Shown here: positions 38,837 to 51,390 of the stretch, piece after piece
How positions within the stretch are numbered: the stretch's first letter is position 1
Layout: each line of letters begins with the position of its first letter
Source: Fratercula arctica
Lineage: Eukaryota > Chordata > Aves > Charadriiformes > Alcidae
DNA: 64,000 nt
Reading direction: 5' to 3'
Assembly (NCBI GenBank): GCA_947846985.1
Contig: CANTUZ010000001.1
Location: forward strand, 71,689,521 to 71,753,520
Made by a program: the position numbers and the translations under genes
Notes under the pieces: generated by a model
Told to the model about the DNA's origin: nothing
Databases searched by the model: none
Seen by the model: only the letters and a program-made list of their open reading frames with translations

Positions 38837-40236
38837 GGAAAATCTCTTCTTAACTTACTTTAAATGTAAATGTTTACTTCTCTGTAACAGGAAGCCAGTA
38901 TAGCATTTTATTTTCTCTACAGACCTGAAATGCTCTCTTGTTTGCTAATGCTTTTTCAGAGAAACAACAGAACGGAGAGATGCTGGACTATCAATACAGA
39001 GAATGAAATGTCCCGCGTCTCTAGAAGTCAGACGCAGCACAAGCACTGGCGTAATACATTTCCTTAGATGGATTTACCACTGTTCCACCAGTGCTGGAAG
39101 GATTACCCAAGGGATGGGAGGTCCTTCACAGCCAAGACGTTCAAACTTAGATTCATCAATTTAGCCCCTTTAACCTTTATTTAAACACAAAAACAAACAG
39201 CCGGTGCCAATGGTAAAAGTCAAGTACTTAGCACTCTTCAGAACCGGACTCTTCCTCTGCTCCCCCTGCTTAGATTAATATATCCAAAATTTTCTTTTAC
39301 AGTTATTCAAATTATTTGTCCCTCTAATGAAGCTCTCTCGACAGTCAAACTTGCGGCCTAGACACCTGCACAATGGAAACTAGAAAGAGATGATAACCTT
39401 GCTCAAAGCTGACCAAAGAGGAAGTGAACCATTATTCTTGCGTTTTTTATTTCCCCATACCTCCCAGTGTGAGATTGCTGACTAAATGGTAAAACGGTAG
39501 AGTGAAAAATTGTTCTCAGCCTTCCTTTAGGACTTTTAGCTCGCACAAGAGCTTGCCACAGCAGTGACTTGGGTCCTGCTCTGCACCAGGCCATTCTGCA
39601 CGCAGCTGCTATACATTTGTTTCCCTGTTAGAGAGGCAGTAGTTGCTTCCTCTTTAACTAGACATGCCTGCCGTTTCCACACAAGTCATCTCTGAACACG
39701 GTACTATCCAAAAAAAGGTACAACAATATAGGTGTAGAGCTTTTCATAGCAATTCAACCCGCAGGAAAGAAATCTACAGAACGTTCAAGGCACGACCTCG
39801 GACAAAGGTCTTCATGGGGTGTGTGACATTCTTGCATTTTGCATTGACCAACACAGGTCTTCTTACAAGACCTGCTTCCCTAAAACATTCAGCTAAACTG
39901 TAAAGCTAAAAAAATATTTTTTAATTTAATATTCCGGTAGTGCATAGGGAAAAACATTGTTTTCTTTTGCTTTGTTTGGTTATTTTTTTTAACTGTCTTT
40001 TCCCTCAGGGAAATCTAATTTTGGCAACATGTGTGGGATGGAGCACTAATCTGCTGTTTTAACATGTGTGTATCTGGAATTTTTGAGCCACTTTTCCGAG
40101 TCTTATAAACCTTCTCAAAATACTGCAAAAAAGAAAGGCACAAGGGATAACTCCCATCAGGTGCTAGAGAGACATTCACTGTTCTTGAGGCCTGATTCTA
40201 CCCTGTTAAAGTACGTACAGTCTAAACAACACTGAG

Positions 40237-40885
40237 TATCATAGAATGGTTAGAGTTGGAAGGGACCTGAAAGACATTTATTTCCAACCCCCCTGCCATG
40301 GGCAGGGACACCTCCCTCTAGACCAGGCTGCTCAAAGCCCCGTCCAGCCTGGCTCTGAACACCCCCAGGGATGGGGCATCCACAATTTCTCTGGGCAACC
40401 TGTTCCAGTGCCTCACCACCTTCACAGTAAAGAACTTCTTCCTAAGACCTAATCTAAATCTACCCTCTTTCTGTTTAAAACCATTAACCCTTGTCGTATT
40501 GCTACACTCCCTGATAAAGAGTCCCTCCCCATCTTTCCTGTAGGCCCCCTTTAAGATACTATAAGGCTGTTATAAGGTCTCCCCAGAGCCTTCTCTTCTC
40601 CAGGCTCAACAACTCCAACTCTCTCAGCCTGTCTTCATAGGAGAGGTGTTCCAGCCCTCTGATCAGTTTTGTGGCCCTCATCTGGACTTGCTCCAACAGG
40701 TCCATGTCCCTCTTGTGCTGAGGGCTCAAGAGCTGGATGCAGTACTCCAGGTGGGGTCTCACCAGAGCAGAGCAGAGGGGCAGAATCACCTCCCTTGACC
40801 TGCTGGTGACACTGCTTTTGATGCAGCCCAGGATGAGGTTGGCTTTCTGGGCTGCAAGCGCACGTTGCTGGTTAGTTGACATCTA
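40237..40885 (-). mobile_element. CR1 LINE 3' fragment (minus strand)
   Basis: About 650 bp of CR1 3' end in the sense orientation relative to ATP10A. Read on the minus strand it starts in the RT C-terminus ([50 protein letters not shown], frame open at 40559-40882). It continues through the 3' UTR and ends with CCATTCTATGATA at 40237. 5'-truncated. The 107-codon open segment is better preserved than in the 36435 copy, suggesting a younger insertion (inference). Confidence 0.94.
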
Positions 40886-43800
40886 CTTGATTATAACAGG
40901 GTACTATTCCCACTAATTTCAGGTGGGTGATAGCCTCAGGGTATTAGTGGGACAAGGAGCACAGGGAGAGTATAGTTATGCCCATTCCTGTGTTGCTTTA
41001 GAAGACTCAATCAGACCCTTTGAGAGAAGAAGCTTAAAGCAGCAGGTGAGTTGAAAACTAGTCTGCCCGGGAATTGTGCTGGTTTAACTTCAGCTATTCT
41101 CTCAAACTGGGCTAGTTTAACCAATGCAGACGGCTGCACAAGAAATCTTAGCTCAGTTTAGGCTAGACCAAAATTTGGAAATTGCTTTCTTTCCTTTTTT
41201 TCCCACATTTTTTTGAGGGAGAAAAACTAAATGCCAAAGGAACATCTACATTGAGATACCAAGGTTGCCATGTGAGTTGTTCTCATGCAATTAGCATGAG
41301 TTGCCCTTCCCAAAGTACCTCATATATAGAGTAGCTTTCAGCCACCAACAGTCAGGCTTACAGTGCAGCCCTTCTAGAAAGCAGTCTTCTCTTCTCTTCT
41401 GGACCAGTTTCTGCACAGGTGTCACAGGGAAAGAAAGAGATGGTATAAATAGCTTAATGCTTGGAAGAGGGAGCTGTGGAACTGTTCCTCTAGGTCCAAC
41501 TGTACCCAGTATACTTCCAGCACTGTGCAAGAACAGTAGGACTGGAATGAAAGCTGGATCATCTGTCAATTCAGCCCAGTTTCCAGGCTGGCACAGATGA
41601 GCAAACGTGCCTGCAGTAAGCACAGGCTCCGACTTTATACATATTCCAGAAGGGTTCACATACTGACTTGTGAGGAAATGATGAGTTATTTTGGTGCTAG
41701 TCTGCATGCAAATGAACCCTCCCAAACAAGCAGACACCAAATTCAGATGTGCTTTTTAGACTAAGTAAATAAGCAGCCACAAAGTCATTTGCAAGGCTTA
41801 TCTAAACCTGTTTAATCATGCTAGTACAAGCTTGTTTTGAACAAAGGTCTACTCTTAGGAGAAAATGAGAGGAAAAAAAAATGCATCCCCTACCCCCACC
41901 AGCTCTCAGAGGGATACACGCATCTTCTCATAGGGGATGGCAGCTGCTAGATTTAGCTTAGCTTTCAGCTGAACTGAAGCTTTCCACATAAACATCCAGG
42001 ACATGGCCAGTGGTTAATAAACCATAAGCTGCTCCAGAATCCACAGTGAGTCTTTGTGGATTTTGTTAAAAGGCATACTGAGTAAAAACAGTGGAGCAAG
42101 GAAATGTAAATGTTTTTCATGAGTCTAGATTCATACTATCAAAATATCCTAAATCAAGTTTATGAAACCTGAAAGGGAGTTTTGAGCTCTCACAGCCCAA
42201 GCTGTATCTGCGTATCCACTCTCTGAAGAGAGGCTGACACGACATCTCAGATGGATGGAAAACATTCCATAAGCAACTGCAGAGGGTGTGGTGGCACAGC
42301 AGCCTGCAGAGTAGCACAGAAAACACATTGATTCCTCCTGCCTACTGTGCCTCCTATTAGATCCAGCGCACCAGAAAGGGCTGCTGTGACTCGGCAGCAG
42401 CGAGGGTGGGTTAGAAATTAAAGGAAACTGGTGGAATACCAAGAAACACTCGTTTTTTCCAAGAGATGCTTACCGGTCACTGCTAACACTGTTAGATCAC
42501 TCACAGCAGGATTTAGCACAGTGCTTTCTCCTTTCTAGGGCGCCATGCTGCACACATGGATCTGATCCGTGTTTCAGGGTGAAGACAGTCCACTGTCCTT
42601 CTGGCTTTAAAGACAGACCATGCAGAAGTACATTTCTGTCTATTTTAAACATTTCTAACACATCCTGTCACTGCAGTGGCTGGATAACAAGACCACAGTA
42701 TTTAAAGTCTCGGAGGAAGAAATGTCAAGGCCTTTGAAAAATCTCCTGTTTCCTCTTTTCTTTTTTAACCTACTCACTGAGTGATTTACTTTTTTCTTGA
42801 CTGACTATTTTGAGTGTTCAACAGCAAGGTATACATTCAAATTGGTATCTTCAGACATACAAGCCATGGAGGAATATATCAGTGACCCTTCTCAAAGCCT
42901 GTGTATTGATAGGATGTAGAATCATGTACAGAAAGTACACATTTATGTCAGACAGATCACATTCGTTAACAAAAACACAAAGCCAACTAGCAGTATGTTC
43001 CCAGTCTACTATAAATTACTCAGTCAAATCAAAGCAGCACTAAAATAAGCAATATTTCTGGTCACTTGCACTATAAAGGAAAACAGTTTCTTGGAATTCA
43101 CAAGTGGAGAGGTCCAATTCAAACCCACAGATGCTGATCTTGGATCTTCTGAGCATATGTTTAGAGTAAAATAATGCCTGCAACGCACTGGAGACAAGGA
43201 TACAGAACAGCTTCTATAATTGCTTATTGCTGCTTCAAGAGTCGGGCTAAAAAGAGATCAGAATGGTACTTTTCTGAACAAAAGTTTGGAAGGAGGAAAC
43301 TGTAACACCTTTTACCTTCTGAGACTACGGACCTTATACGCTGTTAATGCTGAAGAGAGACACACAAAGATCCTTCAGAGCATGCTGGCAGAATGGTTGC
43401 CCTTCCAGAGGACAGCTATACCCAACGTAACAGCACTGGGCTTGTAGGCTTCTGGAGGGGGCATTTGGAGAGAGCGCTGCGGTTGCAAGAGGACTGCCCC
43501 GCGCACACCCCACTCCAGTGACTCCCAATTGGCAACCAGGCTGTCTACGGCAAGCAGCTCGGCGCAGACCTGTGCGACTGTAAATTGCGTGGGTGGGCAC
43601 AGGGCAGGGACAGAGTAAGGAAAGCATAAAAGTGGCTTAAAACAACTGTTCCTACCCTCACCCCCACTCCTTTCCCATGCCCAGCAGAGTGATGGGTATA
43701 GAAATAGCTCTCCTTCATCGATGTGCTTCACAGGCACGTGCTTGGAAGTTACCAGTTAATTCACGTAAGAAACACAGATAGGCCAAACTTTGTAACACAG

Positions 43801-46800
43801 CTTCTTTTTAAATGTTTGGGATACTGCTACAGAGACATTATTCAAAGGCAGCTATGTACAGCTGATATTTTAAGAAGCAGCTTCCGAAAGATCTGTGTTT
43901 CTTGTCCTATGATAAGCCACATGACCAGGTACGTCATTCTGTAAGGGCTGTGGGGGAAGAGTTTAGCAGTGTGGGAAAGAGAGGGTCAGGACTACATAAT
44001 CTATTTGTTTGTTTTCCTGGTTGAACAACAGGGCTGCAGAATGACACAGAACCAAAAAGCTATAAACATAACTGAGAGTTGTTGTGCTGAGTACGATGGT
44101 AATATAAAAATGTAAAAGCATTCTTGTCCAATGCATGAACAGATTGGGATGCAGGTCCTACAAGAGATTTGGGAACCAGCTTCTCTGAGGTTTGGTAAGA
44201 GGATGGTCAGCGTTTGGTGCAAGAAAATTTTGGTCTTCCACAGTATTTTATGAGATCCAACAATAAGCTCTCTTCAGTTGTGGCAACTTAAGACATACCC
44301 AGATAGGAGTTGAACCTCACTCCAAAAAACGGCACCACCTTGCTATTCCGTGCTACTTGGCTGTGGGCCTACTACTCATCCAACATTTCCCAGGTAGCTC
44401 CCTCCATCCCACTGCTGAGTGTCTCTCGGCAGGGCAACACTTCAAGAACCTGTAAGAGCCTATCCCTACTAGTATGGGGTGAGGAAGCTAATGCTGCTAC
44501 ATGAATTAACAGTGTGCTCAGGCAGATTTTGGCCAGGAATTTAAGGAGGATGGCAAGTATTCTGCTGAATAACTTACGGGATGCTGTTACAGAGAGGCTC
44601 TGTGATGCTGCAGCTGCTGAGGACTTGGTATTTGCAGGTGTGCACTTTGCCTACAACTTAGTTGATGCAGGAACCCAAGCTTGGGTATTTCTTGCTTTCT
44701 CAGCTATTTTAAGAGAGGGGAGGTAGTCACATGTGGTTTTCTTAAAAGTTCTTGTTCAATACTTGGCTTCTTGGGGCCCAGTCCTGTTTTCATTGGAATA
44801 AATGAGCTTTCTGTCATTGACCCCAGTTTAACCGCTGACAATTTATTATGGACCTCACTGCTATTGTAGCTAGGCATCTTGTGATCTAAAATTTATTTAA
44901 AAAAATATTTATCCACATATTTTGGAGCACAATTCTGAGATAGAAAAGTTCCATAATCATCTACGTAATAGAGAGAACTAAGATACAAAAGGAGGATGGG
45001 CTGGAAATGCAAAGTGGTTAGGTGTCTAGAAAGCTGACTGTAAGTATCTACATGATAACTGATTTCCTCAGTAAAGCAGGGTATGCTGAGCAAGCCATGC
45101 CACCTATACCCTGATACACTGAGGTACTTGGAACATAAACCTAGCTTTGCTTCCCCAGGTTGGCACTGTTTCCTCAGCCTTCTTCCCTGACGGGGCCCAA
45201 TTCAGTCTCCGATAAACTTTAACCTGTTTGAGGAGGAAACGGCACTTCCACTCAACTTCCATGCAACAGTCTAAAGGTTACAGGTCCTGACAAACCCTAC
45301 AAAACCCAGGCTTGAAGGCTTTAGCTGCCTGTTTTGGATCAGCCGTTTATACCTCAGTGAGTATGCCAAACACGAGCTTGCAGGGGTACTCCCTCCTGTT
45401 TTTCCTACTCTATTAATGCATGCACGTGTTCGCTAGTTAAAGACAGAAGAGTCACTCCCCAGATGATGGCTCAGGCACATATCTAGGTGTCACAGCTCCC
45501 AGGAGCAGGGGAGTCTGTAGGGTTGGCAGATCCCCTGAGTCTGTAAGGTCATCAGATTCTCTCTCAGACCACCAGCCTCCAGGAATCACACTTCTAGTGC
45601 TGAATTGCGACTCTGCTGCCAGGAAGCTGGGGATCTTGATGCAGTGTAAGGGACTCCTCCGGGCAGCAAGGCTCTTGAAAGCCAGTCGTGTGATGATCTG
45701 TACTTGGACATACCAGTTCCTTTCACTGTGTTTACCAACACCTCCTGCTGTGTGTCAGATGGTCTTGGATCACAGAAATCCAAACACCTGCTGTGGATGA
45801 GTGAAGCAACTGGTGCCTTCCCGAATCTTCCTTTGAAATAGAGCTGGGATGTACCCTTGGCTTATAACTGTACCCCAAACACAAAAGCATCCCTGTGTTC
45901 AGTAGCCTATATGCAATCTATAGTTTTTGTCCTACATAACGTGGCTGAAGTCACGTAGGAAGTCTACACTGGCAGAGAACTGGGACACATCATCTGAGTA
46001 CCTCCCTGAAGCTCTACCCACTGGGAGAAATTTCCTCTCAGTGGGAACAGGATGGGACGTTTGAGAAGCAATTCAATTAGCTTCTTTGAAACAATCGGAG
46101 GTTTTGAAACATTTGGCCCGTAGCTGATTAAGCATCTTGCCATGGTGGTAGCTGCCGTGTCATGTCTCAATTCTATGTGGAAATCACTGATGATTAAACA
46201 AGTCTTCATCTCATGTTTTTACAAGCCATTCAGAGAAAGGATCTATCTACCATAAATAATTATTTGGAGGCACATCGTTGATTTTTATCCTCAGCTGGAT
46301 TGCAACTTCATTAATGCTGATCTACCTCAGTACAACTTCTGTAGCTACCTTTGATGACAGGGGTAAGAGCAGCAGCTCCCATTATTTGCAAAATCTCTCA
46401 AATGAGAAGAGATACTAGGAAAAAGATGTAGCTGAGTTCTAGAAAATAATTTATTTTTTTCCTGACAAAATACAGGAAACCGGGGTTAGCTGGCAAGAGG
46501 GATGGGAGGGGAGGGCATATAAATAAATACTATTTCAATAAGATTATTAAAGAAAGTAAAGCTTCAGGTAATTTCCTCTAATTCTGCTGACAGTAACTGA
46601 TCTAGATTTTGTTTTGTTTCAAAATAGTGCTGTTGGGGAGAGATAAGCACAGTGAGAGAGCAGTAAAACACTTTTTCAGCACGGACACCTCCCGAATACA
46701 TGAATGCTGTCCTTTTAAATCTTACTAGCTTTAATACTCCAAGTGCTGGAGGGATATTCTGCAACATGGAGTTTCAGGCAAAATTCCTAATTGAAACTGA

Positions 46801-47160
46801 TCTGGTTTGCAGGCAGGAAAGTAGTTGTTTATATTTAAATATCTTCTCACTGGGCAGTTAAAATGTGTTTTCAAAAATCAAGCTACAATAGAAGCCATTA
46901 AAAACCCCCAACATTTTCCAACCGCACACAATTGCCCCAAATAATTCCTATTCAATTTCAGGGAAAAATTATGGTAAAACTTCTGATACTGTGATGAAGT
47001 CAGCTATTGGCAAGTGCTAGTATTTTAATGACAACCATAACAGTAATTCATTAGTAGTACCAGAAGAAGCAGATTTAGCTGTTGTGAAGTGGATCGGTGA
47101 ACAGCTTGCTTACCTGAAACAAATTCTTATCTTAAATGAGAATTAGGAATGGTGACTTAC

Positions 47161-47365
47161 CAGCTCCAAGAACCTCCTCACCACCTGTCTTTGTTTTAAG
47201 TTAGTTTCACCATCCAGGTTAGCTGTTTCTATATGGCACAGCCCATCGGGATCGCTTGAGGAGAGCAGCAATATGTCAGCAGGTATTATTTCATTACAGC
47301 GAAGCTGCACAAAGTCTCCGACTTTCACTTCTTTCCAGTATCTGCTTATATATTTCTTCTCATTT
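47161..47365 (-). CDS. ATP10A: ATP10A coding exon 2 (actuator domain, DGET motif)
   Basis: This is the first coding exon of the P4-ATPase seen in transcription order. It is read from a polypyrimidine-ttccag acceptor above 47365 to a CTG|gtaagt donor at 47160. It opens with one base completing a split codon, then 68 codons. They start [18 protein letters not shown] and continue through the P-type ATPase stretch [19 protein letters not shown] to [16 protein letters not shown] (47203-47214) is the actuator-domain loop that drives dephosphorylation; P4-ATPases have E where other P-type pumps have TGES. Residues match my recollection of vertebrate ATP10A closely. The upstream open frame beyond 47365 is intron. 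ATP10A is a plasma-membrane flippase working with CDC50A (TMEM30A); phosphatidylcholine and glucosylceramide are reported substrates (family knowledge). The exon number assumes human gene order. Confidence 0.96.
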
Positions 47366-49502
47366 CTGGAAAAAAAAAGACATTTATGGGACATATATAA
47401 AAAAAAATGCACAGACTGGGGTGCTTTCAATAAGATCTGGTTTGATTTGTAACAGGAGTAAAGTGCCTTTGGAAGGTCCTCAGATACTCCACTGGGTAAA
47501 GGCAATGCAGATGCCAGGAGGCCACTTGCCACCGACTCAGAGCCAGCTCTGAGTTCCCAACATGCTCTTTTAAGGCCCAGAGGACCACATGTGGACATTA
47601 GACCTGGCAAAGCAGGGTAAGGAGGAGCTTAACACACTCTCCCTCCCTCCATGCTCCGAGCCATCCATCTAACCCCATGAAGGGCAGGGGACTGCTGTCC
47701 ATACCGGGTGAAAAGGAGTCATTTTCAGGGCGAGGGGGGAACTGAGAACAGGCTTGGGCACAGGACACCTGCTTGGCAGGGCTCCTGAATGTCCTCCATC
47801 ATGCAGCACCTTCTGATGTACCCTCTGATCGCTTCCCCTTGTTCCCTCTTTCCAACAGGGACAACCTTTGTGTAGTGCTGCACGTGATATTTTGACGAAG
47901 AAGCCAAAAACCCCTAACTGAAAGGAACTTCCACTATTCATCACTAAACCTAGAATTACAAGGACGTGTCATGTGGAAAAACGCAGTCCCAACTGCTCTA
48001 CTGGGAAAGGACACTGTCATTTCTTTTAAATATTTCTGCAGTATTTCCGTTCTAGCCATAGCACCGTCAGATACATAGCTAATTTCTGCTTAGTTACACT
48101 GAAGCTTTTATATTGGTGTAGAATTTCTTTGTCAACTCAAAGACTTACCCACCTGAAACACTCCGATGTGTATGTCATTCATTTAGGTTCAGCCACTAAA
48201 CCTCTCTAGTTTTAAAGGTCATGCTAGTTTGCTCTTCTTTTATTTTTTAACTTTTTCTTGAGAGCAAGAGGAAAGAGGTGACTGCTTAATTAATTCTAGG
48301 TAAAATTCAAGGTTTTAGTTTCACGACACCCACAGACTCATGTGCTTTCTTGGCATTTGTGTAAATTGCTTTCTTCTGTTGTGCCTTTGAAAGAAACTCA
48401 TTTCCAAACAGCCCCAATGTTAACTTGGTGAAATACCTCCCGAAAATGGGAAGCTTTTCTAAGCTGTCAGAGGGCCTTTTGCTGTGTGAGCACCAAGATG
48501 GCTGGCAGCGCTGCACTGTCACGGTCAGCAGAGACAGTCTCCTGTGACAGCACTTTAACTGGCAGAATGGGATTCTGATGGGGGTGGGGAGAGGCGGCGG
48601 CTATTTTATGTTCTTCAAAGTTTATTATTTTAAAATACATCACTTTCAGTAGTAACGACAATAGATTTGTAACCAAGTGGAAACATGCAAGTCCTGCCAA
48701 TGTTGTTACTTTGGAGTTACTGATAGTCATGCCATGCCTAATTCATCCTTGTCATGCCTTCACTGCTGTTACAGAAATTAGTAACTTAATTGGCTTTTAT
48801 TCATGTATTTAGCCTAAATCCTGAACAGTAATGTGTCAGGTAGCACAACAAGGATGTTATCAGATCAGGTTTTACCTCCCAGAATTTCTTCATTGTCCTT
48901 TCCTAACATTCAGTTTATAAAGAGAGGAATGAAAATTGCAGCTGTGAGTTCTATTTTGATAAAGCCTGAAAAGGATAAATAAGAGCCAAGTATAAAGCAG
49001 GATAGTCTAACAAGGGCAGGTAATACACATACTAGGTGCTGAAATTACACATTCTCTTCACACTCAGGCTGAAACTAACATTTAACTTTTTCTGCTAATG
49101 AGTATGAATTGCTTTGAAACCTAAGTGTGCTGTAACGTAGTACAAATCACCACATCGCAGACCTGAAGGCTTTGTTAGCCATGAAATCTGTAACTTCAAA
49201 TCCCTTCACATGCGGCCGTTGCTCTTCATCCTTTTTAATTTATCTGTGACATTGGGTGATGTTCAAATGCATGTATAATGAGTAGCAGTACAGAAGTATG
49301 ATCAGGCTAAAAATAGCAAGTAGTCCCATACTATGCTATAAGGACTACAATTTTTTATTTAACTTCTATTGTTTGAGAAGCATGGCTATTTTAGCATTTC
49401 CTCATCTCTCACATGCTTAGCAACTGCCACAACTATATACACTGCCGCAGGAAGGGTGGATATCAAGCAACACAAGGCCAAATGGCTCTGCTGGGATAAA
49501 TG

Positions 49503-49892
49503 AAGTTGTTCAGACTGGAGAAGAGAAGGCTGCGGGGAGACCTTATTGCAGTCTTTCGATATACAAAGGGGGCTTATAAGAAAGACAGAGAGAGACTTTT
49601 TACCAGGTCTTGTAGTTACAGGACAAGGGGTAATGGTTTTAAACTGAAAGAGGGTAAGTTTAGATGAGACATAATGAGAAATTTTTTATGATGAGGGTTG
49701 TACAACGCTGGAACAGGTTGCCCAGAGAAGCTGTGGATGTCCCACCATTGAAAGTATTCGGACCAAAGTCAGGTTGGGTAGGGCTTTCAGCAACCTTATA
49801 TAGCGAGGGATGTCCCTGTCCATGGCAGGGGCACTGGACTAAGTGATCTCTGAAGGTCCCTTCCAGCCCAAAGCATTCTGTGATTCTGTGAA
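49503..49892 (+). mobile_element. CR1 LINE 3' end fragment (plus strand)
   Basis: A short 5'-truncated CR1 copy in intron 1. It begins at the RT C-terminus (TTCAGACTGGAGAAGAGAAG) and passes through CTTTTTACCAGG, GACAAGGGGTAATGG, TGGAACAGGTTGCCCAGAG and CATGGCAGGGGCACTGGAC. It ends with GCATTCTGTGATTCTGTG. Non-coding remnant, antisense to ATP10A. It retains the 3' block deleted from the copy at 36435. Confidence 0.94.
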
Positions 49893-51039
49893 TATATGAA
49901 TGCAAGAGCTCCTGCACACGCACCAGGGCCCCGGGGCAGAGCCTCCTTCATCAGACACATGGGAACAATTTGGCCCAGTATTCCACTTGATCCACTCTCG
50001 GCTAAGAAGGGCCAGTAGTGGATGGAAAATTACTATCTGCATGGAAAATTACTTCCTAATCCTCTTCAGCCAGGGTTGGTCTATGTCCTCAAGCACAGCT
50101 CTGTACTCAGACTTGTCTCATTGCTGCCGGTGAGTGGCCACTGCAAATATTCTCTGCACAGTATAGCACAATACTCTTTTCAGATGGTGTGATTCAGATA
50201 CCAGATGCAGTATAAATACATCAGTCCTTTAGCACCATTCCTTTATCATGCTCAGCCTGCTCTTCTGAACACACAGGTTACCTCACCTCAAGAGAACTGT
50301 GGTACCTCCAGCCAAGTGACCCGGTTGATACAGCTACAATTTTGCCATTGACTGCTGCAGAGACAGGACTTTGTCATCCAAGTTTTATATTGCCTACTAA
50401 ATGTTTATTCTTGCTGTTATATTGTGCCCGTAAATTGCAGAAGTTATATGATACAGAGAGTTAGGAATGCCACACTTACAAGAGAAAGCTGTCCTTTGGG
50501 TTTGTAAGGTGTAGCACACCAAAATACTTGGTTCAAATTTTATTTGAAGTGCAGGGATATGAGCAGTTTTGCCTCAGTGTGTCCTCACAGACATTACTTT
50601 GCAGTCCCTCTTCAGAAGCAGCCCCTCCCACGTCTCTAATGGTGTATATTGCATTGGCCTGCTGTGATAGAAAACCTGAATTAAATGCAGTATATCCATG
50701 TGTGGGCATACATGCATCATTACGTGCTTGGTGTTGTTTTCTAATGGTTCAGTACACTTTTCAGCTTCAGAGCAAACATAACATCTAAGCAGATGCTTCA
50801 GCTGCGCTCCTCACAGTAATGGCCAGGTTTGGGGGAAACCAACAGTTCAACACACAGGACTGGAATGAATACCAGATCCCAAGGACCACCTCTTTGCACC
50901 TGCAAGGCATTTAGGTATTGGAGACCACGCCCTATGTACTCTTAGAGAATATCAAGAAAATGCAGCAATGTGGGTACTCTTTACTCATCCAACAGTCAGG
51001 ATGATTTTTCCTGGCAGAGTCCTGTCTCTTCATTTACCT

Positions 51040-51390
51040 GGTAGGTGCTTTTGAAAGGCCTTCCTGTCTCTGGTCTTTAATATCCTGAGGTCATCCACAG
51101 ATTTTGCCACCTTTCCTCTTGTAATTGCTCAGCTGATATATTAATGTTTCAAACACAGATGCTTTGGTCTATTTCTCTGGGATCCTGCCATTTATTCATG
51201 CTTTGTCCTGACTCTATCGCTACTGTGTGGTCAGTGACACTCCTCTGCAGTCTCAGCACAGGGCTTCAGGCACTGTTCGCAAAGGACTCTTCAACAAAAG
51301 CTTTTGGCAAGTTTAAGTAAACATCATACGATCTCCTGGAATATTTTGTTGAAGGGCTCAAAGAATTCTGGCAGGAACACAGGACCGGAG
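51040..51390 (-). mobile_element. Ancient CR1/L3-like LINE remnant
   Basis: Plus-strand text resembles the antisense of old CR1/L3 reverse-transcriptase copies widespread in reptiles and mammals. Markers are GGTCATCCACAGATTTTGCC (51091 on), CTGGGATCCTGCC, CAACAAAAGCTTTTGGCAAG (51293 on) and GGGCTCAAAGAATTCTGG (51354 on). On the minus strand the window 51266-51448 contains SYDVYLNLPKAFVEE, a degraded form of the RT motif VYLDFSKAFDxVP. It is far more decayed than the other CR1 copies. Family assignment is from memory; boundaries are approximate. Confidence 0.62.

Larger units (their letters stand above)
25210..47160 (-). other. ATP10A: ATP10A intron 2 (22 kb), CR1-bearing
   Basis: The largest complete intron here. 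It hosts three CR1 copies (28845-30810 and 36435-37415 on plus, 40237-40885 on minus). It also has A-runs at 27258-27274, 32472-32507 and 38811-38836. Other stretches are unremarkable A+T-rich DNA. A G+C-richer patch lies near 43440-43620. No further exon with ATP10A similarity was found. Confidence 0.85.

Noticed and set aside
41291..41740. 149-codon minus-strand frame in intron 2
   Set aside because: No homology recognised and no exon-like conservation; consistent with chance.
47366..47610. Upstream extension of the exon 2 reading frame with its own ATG
   Set aside because: A strong ttttttttccag acceptor sits at the exon boundary, the extension lacks P4-ATPase similarity, and phase 2 entry from a first exon is expected.
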